The notes below the pieces were generated by a model. It did no database searches, was not told where the DNA came from, and saw only the letters and a list, made by a program, of their open reading frames with translations. A DNA stretch of 64,000 nt. Source: Macropodus opercularis. Taxonomy: Eukaryota; Chordata; Actinopteri; Anabantiformes; Osphronemidae. Positions 51,147-64,000 of the stretch are shown here, piece by piece. The stretch is from NCBI GenBank assembly GCA_030770545.1, contig CM061091.1, positions 1,680,501-1,744,500 of the forward strand. The letters are read 5' to 3'. Within the stretch, counting starts at the first letter, position 1. Every line of letters starts with the position of its first letter. The position numbers were made by a program, and so were the translations under genes.

Positions 51147-51152
51147 ATTAAA
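51147..51152 (+). terminator. psma4: psma4 poly(A) signal
   Basis: ATTAAA 55 bases after the stop codon. An interspersed repeat begins immediately afterwards, consistent with the end of the gene. Confidence 0.6.
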
Positions 51153-51174
51153 AGTTGGAAACTGAGGGGAGTAT

Positions 51175-51470
51175 TGTTGTTGTTGCTGTGCTCAGCACTG
51201 TTGCCTCACATCAGAGACCCAGGTTCAGTTGTCTGGTGCTTTGCTGTGTGTAGGTTGCATGTTCTCCGTGTCTGCAGGCGTTTCCTCCAGGTTCTCCGGT
51301 TTCCCCCGCAGCTCAAAGACATGCAGTCAGACTCTAAATTGCCTGTAGGTGTGAGTGGTTGTCTGTCCAATGGTGAACCCGCCTCTCGCCTGATTGACAG
51401 CTGGTCCCAGCTGCAGCATGGCCGCAACCCTTACGAGTACAAAGTAGGTGGAAATGAGTGAGTGAGACTG
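51175..51470 (+). mobile_element. degraded copy of a common teleost interspersed repeat
   Basis: Contains the widespread fish repeat strings GCACTGTTGCCTCAC, TTGCATGTTCTCC, AAGACATGCAGT, TCTAAATTGCC and CCGCCTCTCGCC in their usual order, with many differences and internal losses. It resembles the conserved 3' part shared by several fish SINE/LINE families. No coding capacity. The frames across it on both strands are artefacts. Confidence 0.7.
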
Positions 51471-52086
51471 ACGGAACAGTAAAGTTCGTAACATAACATT
51501 TAAAACGTTATTAATGCTCCAGTAAGATTTACACTTAAAATAGTCAAAGGCGGATTTGATTTCAGATGGTCATAAAACTGTTGCATTTAGGAAAACACTG
51601 CGTGTGTTTTTGTATTTCTGCATTGCACTGGGCATCATTGGTGTAAAGCTATTTTTTGGTTGTCACCACATGATGGTGCTGTTGGTGTTGCGCCTTATTA
51701 GTGTCAGAACAGTGTTACAGATGCTGGGTCATGGACGCTTGCATCCAGGACAGCTTTTGCTACAAAGCTGAGAATTTTTCATGTCTTGAAATACTTTATT
51801 TTACAGTACTTTATACAATACAGCATTTGGGGCAATAACATAGGTCAACAATTAGGGTTTTATATTTCCAAACAGTGCACATTCACTGTGCGAGGTGAAA
51901 TATATGAACTACATTTTGTTTCAAGGCAAACATTTGATTCAGCCACTGAATGCGATGAGATTAGAACAGTTGTTTGGAAGTTGCGTCATGGCAACAGACG
52001 TCTTCCTGTGCTTGTATCTGAAGCGCACATGCTCACGAGGGTTTACTTGTTGTTTTGCTGTGGAACATAAGACGAACGGCATCAGT

Positions 52087-52113
52087 TGTGTGTGTGTGTG
52101 TGTGTGTGTGTGT
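52087..52113. repeat. GT dinucleotide microsatellite
   Basis: About 13 uninterrupted GT units in non-coding sequence. Confidence 0.95.
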
Positions 52114-53399
52114 TGGAGAGTAATGAAATGTCGTTTGGTGAGTTTTGCTCAAAGAGCAGGTGGTTAATGTGACTACTACTGTCTTTTATCAGGGGCCATC
52201 AGTTACACACTATGTAGGTGGTCATGGCTGAACTGAAACCAGCTGTTGTTGATGCTGTAGCACACACACAACTGCTGGACACGAAGGCATTTAAACCCAG
52301 ATCTCCCTCTTTTCTCTTTTCAAGCCTGGTTCACATCACATGCAAAGTGATTCTGGATGAGTTCTAGTAAATCTTGTTGGAACGTTAGCCTGTTTTTTGT
52401 GCATTTTGTTTTTGATTATCAGTAAACAGAATTATTTTCATTACTTTGATGATCCAACAGTTTTCCTGGCCGACTTGTTAGTGACGTCGTACCTTTTAAA
52501 ACACTAGACCAACCTCCTGAAACAGCAGTCAGCCTTTCAGTAAGCGTCTTATGTGGATTTAAACTGTAAATCAACAGCACTTATTCATTTAAAGGGGAGA
52601 CACAGTGAGGTCATGGCGTTCACATGAGCTCTCGCAGTGTTGAGTGGGAGGATCTTGGCATCTGAATGACTGGAGCCACTCTGAGGTCTCCCCTTCTGAG
52701 GCCGAACCTAAAACAGAGGAACAGAGATGACCAGTTTGCTGACCTCCCCTATTTCTGACAGAAGTCCTGTAGTAGAGAGGGAGGATTTAATTTCAGTGTC
52801 CTCACATTTACACGCTTGAACACAACACTTCCCCTCGAGATGTCACAAACATTAGCCAGCTACAGAGCCAGCTAAATCCTGCATACTGGGACGACTCTGG
52901 ATAGAGATGTAGACACCAAGCGGCGTCCGCTGTGATGAGGCGGAGAGGGAGAGCAGGGCAATCTGCTGCAGTGTAAACACAGTCCCAGAAAAGTAATGGA
53001 ATGTCTCTGCAGTGGGAGCTGGAGCACGAGGTCAGCTGGAGGCTAAGGCAGGTGGTATACATCAGAATCAGGACTGACATCTCAGCATTAACTTATCCAA
53101 ACAAGAGGCAGGCGGTGTGTTATCCTGCCAACGCTGGAGGAGCAGCAGCAGCAGGAGGAGGAGATAGCGGCGGAAGGATGAGTGATAAGAGACGAATGGG
53201 GCAGTACGAGGGGCTGAAGTGTCGCCGCGGTGCAGGCGTCTTCCCATCAGTGCTACAGTCCCACCAGGGAAAAGCACCAGTTAGCAAACAAGGCCAAACA
53301 TGACATGAGACCTGCTGTCGGTGCGGTGCAGTGGGTTGGATCTCGCCACTGATCTGGAGTTTTAGCCACATATCAGCAAGGCCGAGCACAGGAGACGCA

Positions 53400-53418
53400 C
53401 CCCCCCCCCCCCCCCCCC
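53400..53418. repeat. poly-C run of 19
   Basis: Homopolymer C tract; its length may be a sequencing or assembly approximation. Confidence 0.9.
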
Positions 53419-55021
53419 ACTGGAGTTTGAAGTCAGTATAGTAATATCAATAATAATCTCTTTTTCTAAAGAACAGCGTGTTCAGAGCAAGTAGACGTGC
53501 AGTGACCTTGGTTTCTGACTCTGGACCAGATAACTGTCTACCTGCAATTAACTTGGAAAGTCAGTAGTTCACTACTTGCTGTCAAGCTCCTATTTAAAGC
53601 CCAGGCCACTCGCTGGTGTGTGAAATCCTGACCTTACTGGGAATCAGGAATTAAACAATCTTCTCATCCATGTCAGTAATTTTGTGAGCAGCCTGCAAAT
53701 CTTAGAGATTACAGGTTTGCTGCTCAGCACCAGATCAAGGCAGTCGCCCATAAATGGAGTCAAAGTCACAGTAAACAATAATTAGTAGCTGCACTGCTGA
53801 TATTACCAATTATGGACACATATATGAAGCTTATTGCTACTGGCACATAATAGCAGGTTCGGTGGCACAGCCCCTTGGTATTGTCCGTGCTAGATTTCAG
53901 ATTTAAAAACCATGAGGTCAGCTGGAACGTTGTGTGTGAATGCATTTCTTTAGATTTTTTGTCATGGTGGCAACTAAAAACACTCCCAGTTACTGAGCGT
54001 CCCAAGGTGACAATATGTGGAAAAAGATACAAATTCAAATGTTTTATTTTTTACGTTGATATTAAAATATCAAAATGTAATATTTTGACCACAATTATCT
54101 CCCAGTTGAAACCTATTAAGTCAAATTGGAAAACTGTGACTGTTCTCAACATATTAAAATGATAAAATAAATGTAAAAGAAAAAAAGAATGAATTAAATT
54201 ATGAATTATTTAATTAGTTGTCTTTCATAACGTCTCAGAAAAGGGCTTCTATTAAATTCCTGCTGGCTGACACCGGCCTTGAAACATCACAGTTTAGTTT
54301 TAAAGAGTTTAGTTTTAAAATGAAAGACAGCTTGTCTTCAGTATAGAACCTTAAGTAGCACAACATGGATTCTCCTTAAGTACCAAAGGTTTATGGAAGG
54401 AATTACTGTATGTAGAGTCAGATTTATACCTAATGAATCTTAGATGACAGTGAGGTTTTGCACGGTTATGGTTTCCAGACAACCGTGTCGGCGAATACAC
54501 TGACCTGTGTGTTCTTTACAGATATTTTCAGCAGGTGTTCTTAAATCTCTCTTCTTGTGACCTCGGTCACCTTGACCTGTCGCACTGCAGCTGCTCTCCC
54601 CAGGTACCTTCAATGAGCCTTTTGTTTCCCTTTATCCGCCTCACGGAAACAATACTGTGATTTACTAAACATGTTAAACTTCAGAAATATAGCTTCATAA
54701 CTAAGAGAATGTGTGGTTTGCCAACACAATGTGACTTTAATAGTAAGCAAAGAAAACAGTTTGAGTCCAATCTAAAAACACGTGGACCTTAAATGTGCTG
54801 TGTGTCTGTGCGTTGAAGTTCATTTCCTGTCTCTGCATCAGCCTGTCCGGGTTCAGGAAAGTTGCAGAGAAAACTTTTAGAAGTTTTGGGCCAAGCCTTT
54901 ATCTATTGTCTCCACTGGACCGTCTTCCATCGCCCCCTTTAGATAAGGCTCCCCCAGAAACTAAGTCTGTTACAATTTTGATAAGAGATGAGCCTAGAAA
55001 ACAGCGGGTGGCATCTGAATT

Positions 55022-55037
55022 ATGCAAACGATTGCAT
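55022..55037. promoter_or_regulatory. inverted pair of octamer-like sites
   Basis: ATGCAAACGATTGCAT holds two facing ATGCAA half-sites separated by four bases, preceded by a non-repetitive GC-moderate stretch with no gene. ATGCAAAT-type motifs are bound by POU-domain factors. Enhancer function is only suggested. Confidence 0.25.
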
Positions 55038-56872
55038 CCTCTTAGGGGCAAAAGCAGAGTTGGGCTGAGCTGTCGAAGTGAACGAGCCACGACAGCCAGT
55101 GCGTGGGGGGGGGGTGACCATGCATTATGAATGGCGCTAAGTGCGCCTCAGCTGCAGGAGCTGAGTGGAGGCGATGGAGGGCGATGGGATAGTGTCAACC
55201 TATTGGCTGCCTGCGGGTAATGCACTTCGCTTTGCCCCCAAAAACATTCCCCCGTTACAGCCTCGGCTTTTCAACACAGCACCTGCCACGGTCCTAAAAC
55301 GTCCACCTGAAGCACAGAACCTTCACTCTCCCAGCCGAAACTCAGGCGCACTGCAGCAGAAGAGGCAGAGGATGACTAATAGATGGCGATGGATCAGAAT
55401 GGTTCAGGTTCAGATCACTTCAAGATGCTTGGTGCAACGCTGAAGTCAGTGTGTTTCTCTTCAATGCGTAAAAGTTTCACCATGTTCAAATAATTTTGGA
55501 ACTCGGTACAGAAACTGTAAAGCTGGTGTCGCTGAAGCTTGACTTGGTCCAGGAAGACAACACTGATACGCATTGGTTGTCTACACTTTGGTTTATAGTT
55601 CACTGTTTAGCTTTCATGCTGCTGTGATGTTTTGGATCAGACTGATATATACAGATAAAGATGATCTATGATCTAATAACACTATACCATAGATCATCCT
55701 TTACGATTTTGTTGCTTTTAAGTGATATATCAAATTATTACGTTATGAATCCATAACTATGTCGTATGGCAACTAAATGTTGATTTTCCAGTATTTCACC
55801 ACAGATGAAAAATTACAACCAGTTACGTGGTTTGTTTTGTGACCAGTAGCTTTAAAAGTGTTTTTTGGTTTTTTTGTATATACTGTGCAACAATAACAAT
55901 TAAGTTATTGTGACGTCGCGCTGCAATAAAGTGCATTAATTGCTTCACAGAGCGGCTGCCATCAATGTCTGCTTCCTGTTTAACATGTCACATGATCCGC
56001 TGCCTCATGCAGCAGGACTCGGAGGAAATCCCACTGGACCCCAGCGCCGCTCGCCTGAGTCTCCCAGCCAAGTTTAATATTTGATGAAATTAGTTCTGCT
56101 CGCTGCTTCTGTGCTCATACGTCTGCTCAATGCCTCCCAGCTCTGAATGGCAACCAGAATTTTCCTTTTTAGTTAATGATCAGTGGGTTTCACCTGTAAT
56201 AAGTCATGATTTAAAGCCACTGACGCTGTTTACCTTTAGGAAATATTGATTTTAGCCTCAATCACATTGTTGCATCACCTGATAATAAATCTTACGAAAT
56301 ACAGTTTATACACTTTGACAACGAGCAGCTTCGAACCCAACGTGTCCATGTACAAAAGACAATCCAAAAAAGTTTACGCACATGTTTTTGTTATGGAGTT
56401 GCTGTGATTTGGTCTAGTTAATTAAATTTAATTTAGGTTTTGGTTAATGCACATTAGGCCTGTCAGTGAGTGGAGGTTGCCTCATATGAGGGTCAGCTAG
56501 AAAAGGAGTTCGGTTAGAGGAAATGTGAACCGTTTGTGCTAGATTAGAGTTGAGCACTGTGTCTGTGCGTGTATATAAAAAGAAAATGAATGTCCAGGTA
56601 GACTGGATTCTTCTTTGTAATAAACATCACACCCCAAAACGAAGATTTCAGGATGAGCAAGTGGCTTAAAAGCCTGATATTTATTTGGAACAGATTGATT
56701 TAGTGTCTCTGAACCACGTCCCGCTGCTTTTAACTTTCTTTGTTATTGTCCATTAGATGAGAGCTGCGCCGCAGATCTGTGGAGCTTAGAGGGAGCAGGA
56801 GAATGTGAGTTTAACTAGTGTTTGGATTGGAGTTCAGTGATTGATGCTCACTGCCAAGTACAGGACGTTAAG

Positions 56873-57094
56873 TCTCTGTCTGCCTGCCTGTCTCTCTGTC
56901 TGCCTGCCTGTCTGTCTGTCTGTCTGTCTGTCTCTCTGTCTGCCTGTCTGTCTCTCTGTCTCTCTCTCTGTCTATCTGTCTGTCTGTCTCTCTGTCTGCC
57001 TGTCTGTCTATCTGTCTGTCTGTCTGTCTGTCTCTCTGCCTGTCTGTCTCTCTGCCTGTCTGTCTGTCTCTCTGTCTGTCTGTCTGTCTGTCTG
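56873..57094. repeat. TCTG/TCTC/TGCC tetranucleotide repeat tract
   Basis: About 220 bases of interrupted TCTG units with TCTC and TGCC variants. It creates long cysteine-leucine-serine frames on one strand and Arg/Asp/Thr/Gln frames on the other; these are not genes. Confidence 0.95.
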
Positions 57095-60000
57095 CTCTTG
57101 TGTAGGACATTTGAATAGTTTTGTTCTTTGTGTGTTTCTTTTCATCTACAGGGAAAAATATGACTGCGGCCACTGACACACTTGTCCTTCGTATAAACAA
57201 AGACACATCTGGCTCTGCCTTCAAGTGTTTGTGTTGGTAAAACCTACACAAACACACACTGCTAATCCAGTAAGTGTCTCGCTGTTGGGCTGAATCCGTT
57301 TTATTAGTTAAGCGAAGTGTTTCTCTGAGTTCCTCATCATTTGAGCTTTTTGCCGGTTGTGGAGGGCAGTGGTAGACAGAAACAGAAAGCAGAGCGTGAC
57401 TGAGCTTCAGCGCTGAGCGTTGTAGGAGGTCGTCTGCTGTGTTTAGGCGCAACAGAAAGTTCCAGCATCGGCGAAGGGCGTCAAAGTTAGTCTGATTGTT
57501 ATCTAAAGGTCTTCCTGTGTTTGAAACCCTGGTGCTTGTGGAATCTGCACAGACTAATACACATTGTTAGATCTCACTGATGTATGCAACACAGAGCTCT
57601 GGATGAAATTGACTTTTCTCTTTTTACAGTCCATCAAACCATTTCCTTTAAGCTATGAACACATTTTTATTTTTTATCACATGCATCTAGTTTGTTCTCA
57701 ACCGAGGATTCTTGGATCTAGGAAACAGCAAAGTGGCTGTTTCCTCTGTGCACAGATTTGGCACCTACGTCCACATTTCATAATATTTTCATCATTCTGT
57801 GCGTCCACTAAGGACGTTTGGCTTCGCTCTGGCCTGTTTATCAGCCTGGTATTCAACACAATATCTGTTACTTTTTATGAGAACATCGTGAGACATTTTT
57901 GGAAATAGTTGTTTGTTTTGTCTTTGCACAGAAACCGCGCTGGCATCGCACCACTGCCTACAGTCACATGTGTGTTGGAACCTTTTCTAAAACAACAAAC
58001 AGAGAAAATGGCTCTTTCTGAGAAAAGTACTTCGCAGTTCTTAAACATTTTTGCAGCGTTAGAGAGTGAGATGAAAATCAGTCAATCATATGTGTAAGTT
58101 TTCCACAACGGAGGAAAATGGTTTTATAGGGGTTGAGTGTTTGTTCATAGCAGACTGATCCCAGGTTGAATGAGCCCACGCTTGGTCACGGTGCGGTTAG
58201 AAGCACCTTGCACAGGCACTAGATGCCACACAGCTGTTAATCCAAACCTTGTTCATTGCTGCCTCCAGTGGAATCGTGGAAACCCTCGGTTGCATGTGAG
58301 AGTCAAACAAAATGGAGGCCAACCCTTCCCACGTAGGCTGAGAGAAAGCATGTTGAGCTGTTTGTGTACATTGTCTTTTCAGAGAGGAACGCTGGCGATT
58401 CATGACGTTTGCATCCCGTTGTTATAGCAACGACAGAACTTCCACACACGTGGTTATAGCAGCCTGCTGCAGCCAAAAATCATTTGATCACATTTTGTAT
58501 TATTAACCATTTAGAAATTAGCTGTGGTGAAATTTGAATCCTCTGCGTTTAGGCCCCCGTTGTCCCAAGGAGCAAAAGCTTATTTCCTCTTTAAATGACC
58601 TCTAATGTGATACGTGGTATCATGTCTTGTCTTCTGGATCTCAGTTGCCGGACATGGTCCCACTGTTCCCGCCAATAATGCTCTTTCCCATTTTCCTCTG
58701 CATCATTATCTTGTTGTTCTTCTCTCCCTGCTTTGGGCCTTTTCCCACCCACTTCGCATCCCCCTGAGAAGCTGGCAGCAGACTTTCAGATCCCGCGAAC
58801 CTCTGCTATCTGGGAATCTGCTGCCCTTTGGTTTAAATAGCAAAACCCATGGCCCATATTCCATACACAAACAGGAAGTGAAGACCTTATTGCTTTTTGC
58901 AGCTTGTTTCACCACATAAGAAACACGAATAATCATCATCATCTTCAATGAATTCCTATTTTATTTTAGGAATATGGAAGATTGGCTGTTTATCCATGAT
59001 ATTGAGAAAAGTCTCAGTAACAGCCAGTTTTTTCTGCTCATTGTACTTATGAGAAAATGAGCAATCAGTTGGTCCCAATGGGGGAAACCTCTTCAGCATT
59101 TCCTGTTGCTCAGAACGATAAGCGTAGGAGTTTCTTATCATAATAAGACTTTGTTATAGAGATCAACAACAAGTTCAAACTCATTTTGCCTTTTAAAAGA
59201 CCCGACTGAAAGTGTGTGAGAAAGACAAGACAGAGGCTACCAAAAAGAAAAGAGATTTATTTTTATTCCAGAGCTGCAGACAATCTGCAAGACATGATCT
59301 CACGGTAGTCTCTCAATCTGCCAAATCTTTTGGAGCAGAGTTTTGTTTTCTGCCTCATCTGAAGCAATAAACACAGTCACCGCTGGCACCGGCTTTGTTG
59401 TCATTGTAGAAATCATAACAGTCCTGAGATGTGTGAGTGACGGAGCCAATGAACTGGGGTTGCTGTGTTCAACAAGTGTCAGGAAGGAGAATGGAAGACG
59501 TTTGTGTTGTGAGGCCAGCTCGGATGCAGCCCAGACATTTTTTCTTTCGCTACAAATGATTAGTGCTAATGTGCAGAACACAAACACAGCCTGTTGTGCT
59601 TGCGCTCAGCGGTTTATGTCATCAGCATCACCGTCAAAAGTCTCGACGAGGAGAAGCGGTTGTCCCTGAAGGTTACGGCTCACGATTAAAACCGTTGAGT
59701 GACGTGAACCTATTATGAGGATTGATTCAGCTCAGGTTTCAACGTGTCAACTGAACCTGAGGCTTTTATTGGCTTATCGTTTTGTCTAAGTGTTGTATTT
59801 TTAGACAGTTTTTTTGATTTCTGCCAGAGGCAGCTTGACCAATATTTGACACTGTGCTGAATAACAATTTAAAAACACGTTTGAAACGATGAACCTAAAG
59901 AAGAACGACTCCCGTGAATCGGCGTGAACCTTCGTATGTTTGTCTGACTGGCACAGAATCAGAATCAGCCTGTCACCAGCCGTAGCCCATCGAGCTTAAA

Positions 60001-63000
60001 ACCAGCCCGTTTTCATCTTTTCCTGCAGGATCGACGCATCTTTAGTTCCGGGTTGTTTGCTGCCCACAAGGGGTCAGAAAAACAGACGCTGCAGCTTTAA
60101 ACTTAATTTATGACAAGCGTGAATCGTTACTTAACATGTTGTGAATCTTTATGTGTTTGTATGGAACAACTTGTCGTGTTCTTTTGTTTTGTGTACTTCA
60201 TCTAGGCTGTTAAAAATCTATGTCCTGTGAAAATTCCTTCTGGATAATTGCATCTACAACTAAGGGTGAAGAAGGTTGCAGCTGTAAAACCGCTCTTCAG
60301 CGCAGCTGTGGCATCAAATGGAGGCAGAACATTTACGTGTGCCTCACTTTCCAGTCACTAAAATCTGCTACTTGAGTGGTAAAACAATAGTGTAACGTTA
60401 ACGTTTACATATATTTTCCACCTAAACCAAAGACGGGCGCGTTTGACCGCGTGATAAAGCTTTACAGATATTATTAGTTAATACTCCTACATTAAAGAAC
60501 TCTGTTGAACTACGCAATCTACGCTGAAAGCACTGCTATGTGTATTTGATAAGCTTTCATATATTTATGAAGAGAGCTATTTATTGGCCAAAGTATTCGC
60601 AAAACGTCATAAACGCATCCCACACCTCCCTCGCTGTGTGTGTGGGTGAAAAGCTTCAAAGTTTCCTTGGACCTCCAAATGGATGTTTGGCTGGGCCACA
60701 GAGGATACGGAGAACACAAGCTAAGTGCTTTAGCAGCGGGTGATGCTAACGCAGTAGGACAGGCTCAGTGTGGCGTGAAGCAGAAGAGTGCTGTGCGAGG
60801 TGACTTATGGGACAATGGGGCCGCTTTTCGCAAATAAAACATGAGGCTTATCCGGAGCCTCTGAACTATATACAGTCTCGGTTTCTGTCAGGTGTTTGTG
60901 GGAGGAAAGATGTAGGGGGGATGTGATTTAATGCTCCTTAACTGTTTGGATTAATTTAGTCAAATATCAGGAATCCTGTTAACGCCTAAACATGGGACAT
61001 TGACCTTGCATCTTGAGTAATTGACTGATTCTTATAGAAAACAAAATTTTATTTTAAATTATTACACGGTTTATTCCTCTCATTGAAATCAAAGTAATCT
61101 TATAGGAAAAGTCGTCTTCATCAAAAGACAAATGAAACCATACATATTAAATTCAACTACGGCTAATGGTAATAATTATGTCGTCCGCAAAAGAATATTT
61201 CATAATCATAATCAAATCTGTGACGTTTGAGACCAGCACAAGTCAAGCAGCTAAAAATTAAAAAGCAGCAAAAACTGTGAAATAAAAATAAATGCATCAG
61301 TAATTTCAGTATTTCAGTGTAAAGCTGTCAGGCCTCATTTATGTAAAATGTCAACACTTGGTCCTGAGTTTAGCTCCAAGCAACATCAATAAATGCTTTG
61401 AATCCGACCAAAGGACATTATAAATAAGAAATAGTTTGCATAGCACATCTACACAAATCTATCTTTGGCAGCGACGACGCCAGTGACATCTTTGGCCGAA
61501 AAAGCTTCATAACGTCAGTGACTCATTTCTGCCTCTTAACTGTTTGCGTCTCAGGCCTTTTATTTTTCAACCACTGATTTTCTTAAGCTCTTTTGAAACT
61601 TAGCATTGAAGATAGAAAGTAGCTAAAGCACGACAAAGACACTTTCACTTCAAGTAAACAAATTAAAAATATTTTTATGTGACTTCATTAATAGAATTTT
61701 GTATATATATATTTTTGCCTATTAAATAATAAAACCATTGTTTACATTTAAAGCAATGAACTGTTTTTAGAAAAACAACACTAAGTTGATCAGGTGGACA
61801 ACAGACACATCATAAAAACTAATTATAACTGTTTCTGATGTGACTTGATAAACCATGAATCCATAAAGATGCAAGTCCAAACCTCTTGGCACAAACTAGA
61901 CAAGTTGTATGAGAATTAATTTATGATCACTCTGCAGAACAGTCAATATTTCATAGGCAGTGATAAAATGGCAAACAGAGCGTAATATACGTGTCTCTTT
62001 ACTGCTACTGTGTTTCTGGGTTGCTCTCGCTTCCCCGTACTCTTCAGCTGAAAGACGATTCACGTATGAGCAGGCTTTCAAATCCACTTCACTCAGATTT
62101 GTGTATAGTTTCTGAAATAATCAGCAGCTTATTATTTAATGCATCATTTCATCTATCAAACACATTTGTTTATATATTTCATCACGTTTGCTCATCTCCG
62201 AGACGTGAACCCCTTTGCAACAGGGACACGGTTACAGCCCAATAATATTCAGATTGTTGATCATCTCTGTTTAATGCGTCATCTGACACCCAGGCCTTGT
62301 GCGCGCGTCCTGTCTATCCCTCCTATTTCTATTTCATACAGATTACACCACCTTGTTCCGTACGTACAAAACATGTCAAAGACATTGTCACTATTTTTAG
62401 CTGGGTTTGCTGCAGGACCACGCTGAGAATATGTCTGTTCGCTCTGCAACTCGTCACCCTGCAGGCCTGATTGTGTTCCTATACAAAGTCAGGAAACTGT
62501 CTGGCCTTTGAGAGCTGCGATGTTGTGAGGAAACACACTTCATGCTGGGCTCACATCCAGAGCCTAAATACGTAACACATCCTTCCACCCTCAGCACTCA
62601 AACACACGCAGCTTCATTTTTTATTATTATTATTATTATATGTAGTACCACCAGTGAGCATTACTCTCTGTAAACTGAACTGTCACTTTGTTTATTTACT
62701 CACATTGAATGCAGCCATAAGTACCTCAGCAATAAACAAAGCTTTTTGTTTGTAGGAACATTTAAGGAGACGTTTCTGAGGAACCAAAGTATGTGTTTTT
62801 CTTTTCTGGGTGTGTGTTTGATGGGAAGGTGAATCCCAGCAGATTATCAACATGCAATTCCCCAAAGTCACAGTAGCACATTATGCTATAAAAACATAAA
62901 AGCACAATATAAAATAGATTTTTAATTTTATACTACTCAAAGTAAAAAAAACAAAATCAATTTCATCATATAGTAAAAATGTTCATTCTGCTAAAGTGAC

Positions 63001-63399
63001 TCTGTTGTAGCTTTTTTTAGAAGCGTTATTATATTTATATCAATATTATTATATTGCTTATTTTTATTATTGATACCAAGGCCTTTTTAAGTTAACTAAT
63101 TTATTCATTCTTATATACTTTTCAGATGCTTTAATTTACTAAATCACAATGTCAGTGATCTCGCAGTGCAAACAAGGGATCTGACCAGAAACATGACGCA
63201 GAACCTACGATAATAGATGAAAGATTAAATTGAAGGAACAGAAAAATAAAATACTAAATAAAACTTTAGATCGAGCTAAAGAAGCCGGTGAAGATCTGAT
63301 CTAAAAATAAACATTAGTGGTTATTATAACTTTCCAAAACATCCAGCGCCTGTTGTCTGGTCTGTAACAGAGTGAAATAAATTGGCTCGTGAATTTGTG

Positions 63400-64000
63400 C
63401 GTCTCACGCAAAATTACTTTCCGGCTTTCGGGTCCCATAGAAACGGTGATGTAGCGGCGCAGGGCCGGGTCCGCCTGCACCAGCTGAGGCGGATCTGCTG
63501 CCTGATTGCGGCGGACTCCGACATAATTGATGACCTAATTGAAAACCAGCGGGAGGAGGCGGCGGCGGATGCGGGAGGGGGGCGTTCGCTCTTGGACCGG
63601 GGAGAGAGAGAGACGCGCTCCAATGAGAAAAGTTTACTTGTTCTTCCTCCTCCGCACTGTCCCACAGCTGAGGGCATTGATGTGAGCGCAGAGCTTTCTG
63701 TTTTTTACGCGCACTTCTTCCCCCCCATCTCTCACCTCACACACGGAGCACAAATCCACCTTCTCACCTTTAGTTTAGCGCGTGTCTGTATTTCTTTTCT
63801 TCCCCTTTCATCCTTTTTATGAATGATTCTCTCTCGCAATTCTGCTCCAATATCTTCGGATACCTCGCCGCCATCGTCCGCACGACCTCACCTCGGCACA
63901 TCTCTCCTGAAGTTCAGACGCCACCAGGACCTTCACTGTAGCTTCAGACGCACTTGGGGGAAATATCACACGACGAAGAAAAACTTGATCGTTTGTGCAG
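63400..64000 (+). promoter_or_regulatory. CpG-rich promoter or 5' leader of a gene beyond the window
   Basis: CpG and GC content rise abruptly at about 63,400 after a long AT-rich stretch. A GC-rich core at 63,440-63,640 is followed by pyrimidine-rich leader-like sequence. This is the pattern of a promoter and first exon reading rightward. A 146-codon frame here has no recognisable domain. The gene cannot be named from this window and the strand is a guess. Confidence 0.35.

Larger units (their letters stand above)
51480..63380. other. long region without a convincing gene
   Basis: I found no exon series that fits a known family on either strand. The stretch holds simple repeats listed separately, AT-rich sequence, and moderately GC-rich islets (about 52,900-53,300, 54,850-55,150, 55,900-56,100) that could be conserved regulatory elements. 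It may be the upstream regulatory domain of the gene that seems to start at the right edge. Confidence 0.45.

Noticed and set aside
52585..52710. Possible last exon of a minus-strand gene after a good acceptor (CTGTTTTAG), peptide VRPQKGRPQSGSSHSDAK...
   Set aside because: No upstream exon or family match found on the minus strand; a single acceptor and short frame are insufficient.
56822..57452. Long frames on both strands across the TCTG tract
   Set aside because: Products of a tetranucleotide repeat without stop codons, not genes.
63382..63822. 146-codon frame MAREFVRL... in the CpG-rich right edge
   Set aside because: GC-rich leader-like sequence with a mirror frame on the other strand and no domain; better explained as promoter or 5' UTR.

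Overview
This window is nuclear DNA of a ray-finned fish, probably a spiny-rayed teleost. The evidence is short GT-AG introns, dinucleotide microsatellites, teleost-type interspersed repeats and proteins that align closely with vertebrate families. It holds four intact, recognisable spliced genes, one intact gene of an unnamed zona pellucida (ZP) domain family, and a one-exon relic of a sixth gene. There are no operons, prophages or CRISPR arrays. All exon limits below were read by hand from splice signals and checked for reading-frame continuity; none has transcript support.

Layout: 1-12,300 is gene-poor. taldo1 (transaldolase, + strand, 8 coding exons) runs 12,379-18,041. A 14-exon ZP-domain gene (+) runs 19,855-24,439. 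A CpG-rich promoter region with a noncoding first exon (25,320-26,900) leads to sin3a (+, coding 28,294-36,926, 20 coding exons, 1,286 aa). Just past the sin3a 3' UTR, on the minus strand, a single exon still encodes a cellular retinoic acid-binding protein (crabp) first-exon peptide. At 39,909-43,590 there is a two-unit composite repeat with three tRNA-like modules per unit. slc25a44 (-) is coded at 45,312-46,477, and psma4 (+) at 48,901-51,092. From 51,460 to about 63,400 I see no convincing gene. A CpG-rich stretch at the right edge may be the promoter and 5' leader of the next gene.

The genes do not form one pathway. taldo1 is cytosolic/nuclear pentose-phosphate metabolism, sin3a is the histone-deacetylase corepressor scaffold, slc25a44 is a mitochondrial inner-membrane carrier linked to branched-chain amino acids, psma4 is a 20S proteasome ring subunit, and the ZP protein is extracellular. 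Their linkage is informative, because crabp1, psma4 and sin3a are all on human 15q24-25 while slc25a44 and crabp2 are neighbours on human 1q22-23. The relic crabp exon next to these genes fits a crabp gene lost from a conserved vertebrate block.

The points most worth a second look are: the tRNA-module composite repeat; the crabp relic; the ZP protein with a four-arginine run inside its ZP-C half; a GC-AG intron in psma4; the two conserved start codons of taldo1 close to a TATA box; a four-codon upstream ORF ending on the sin3a start codon; a 62-bp near-perfect palindrome; and a perfect hairpin abutting the taldo1 poly(A) signal.
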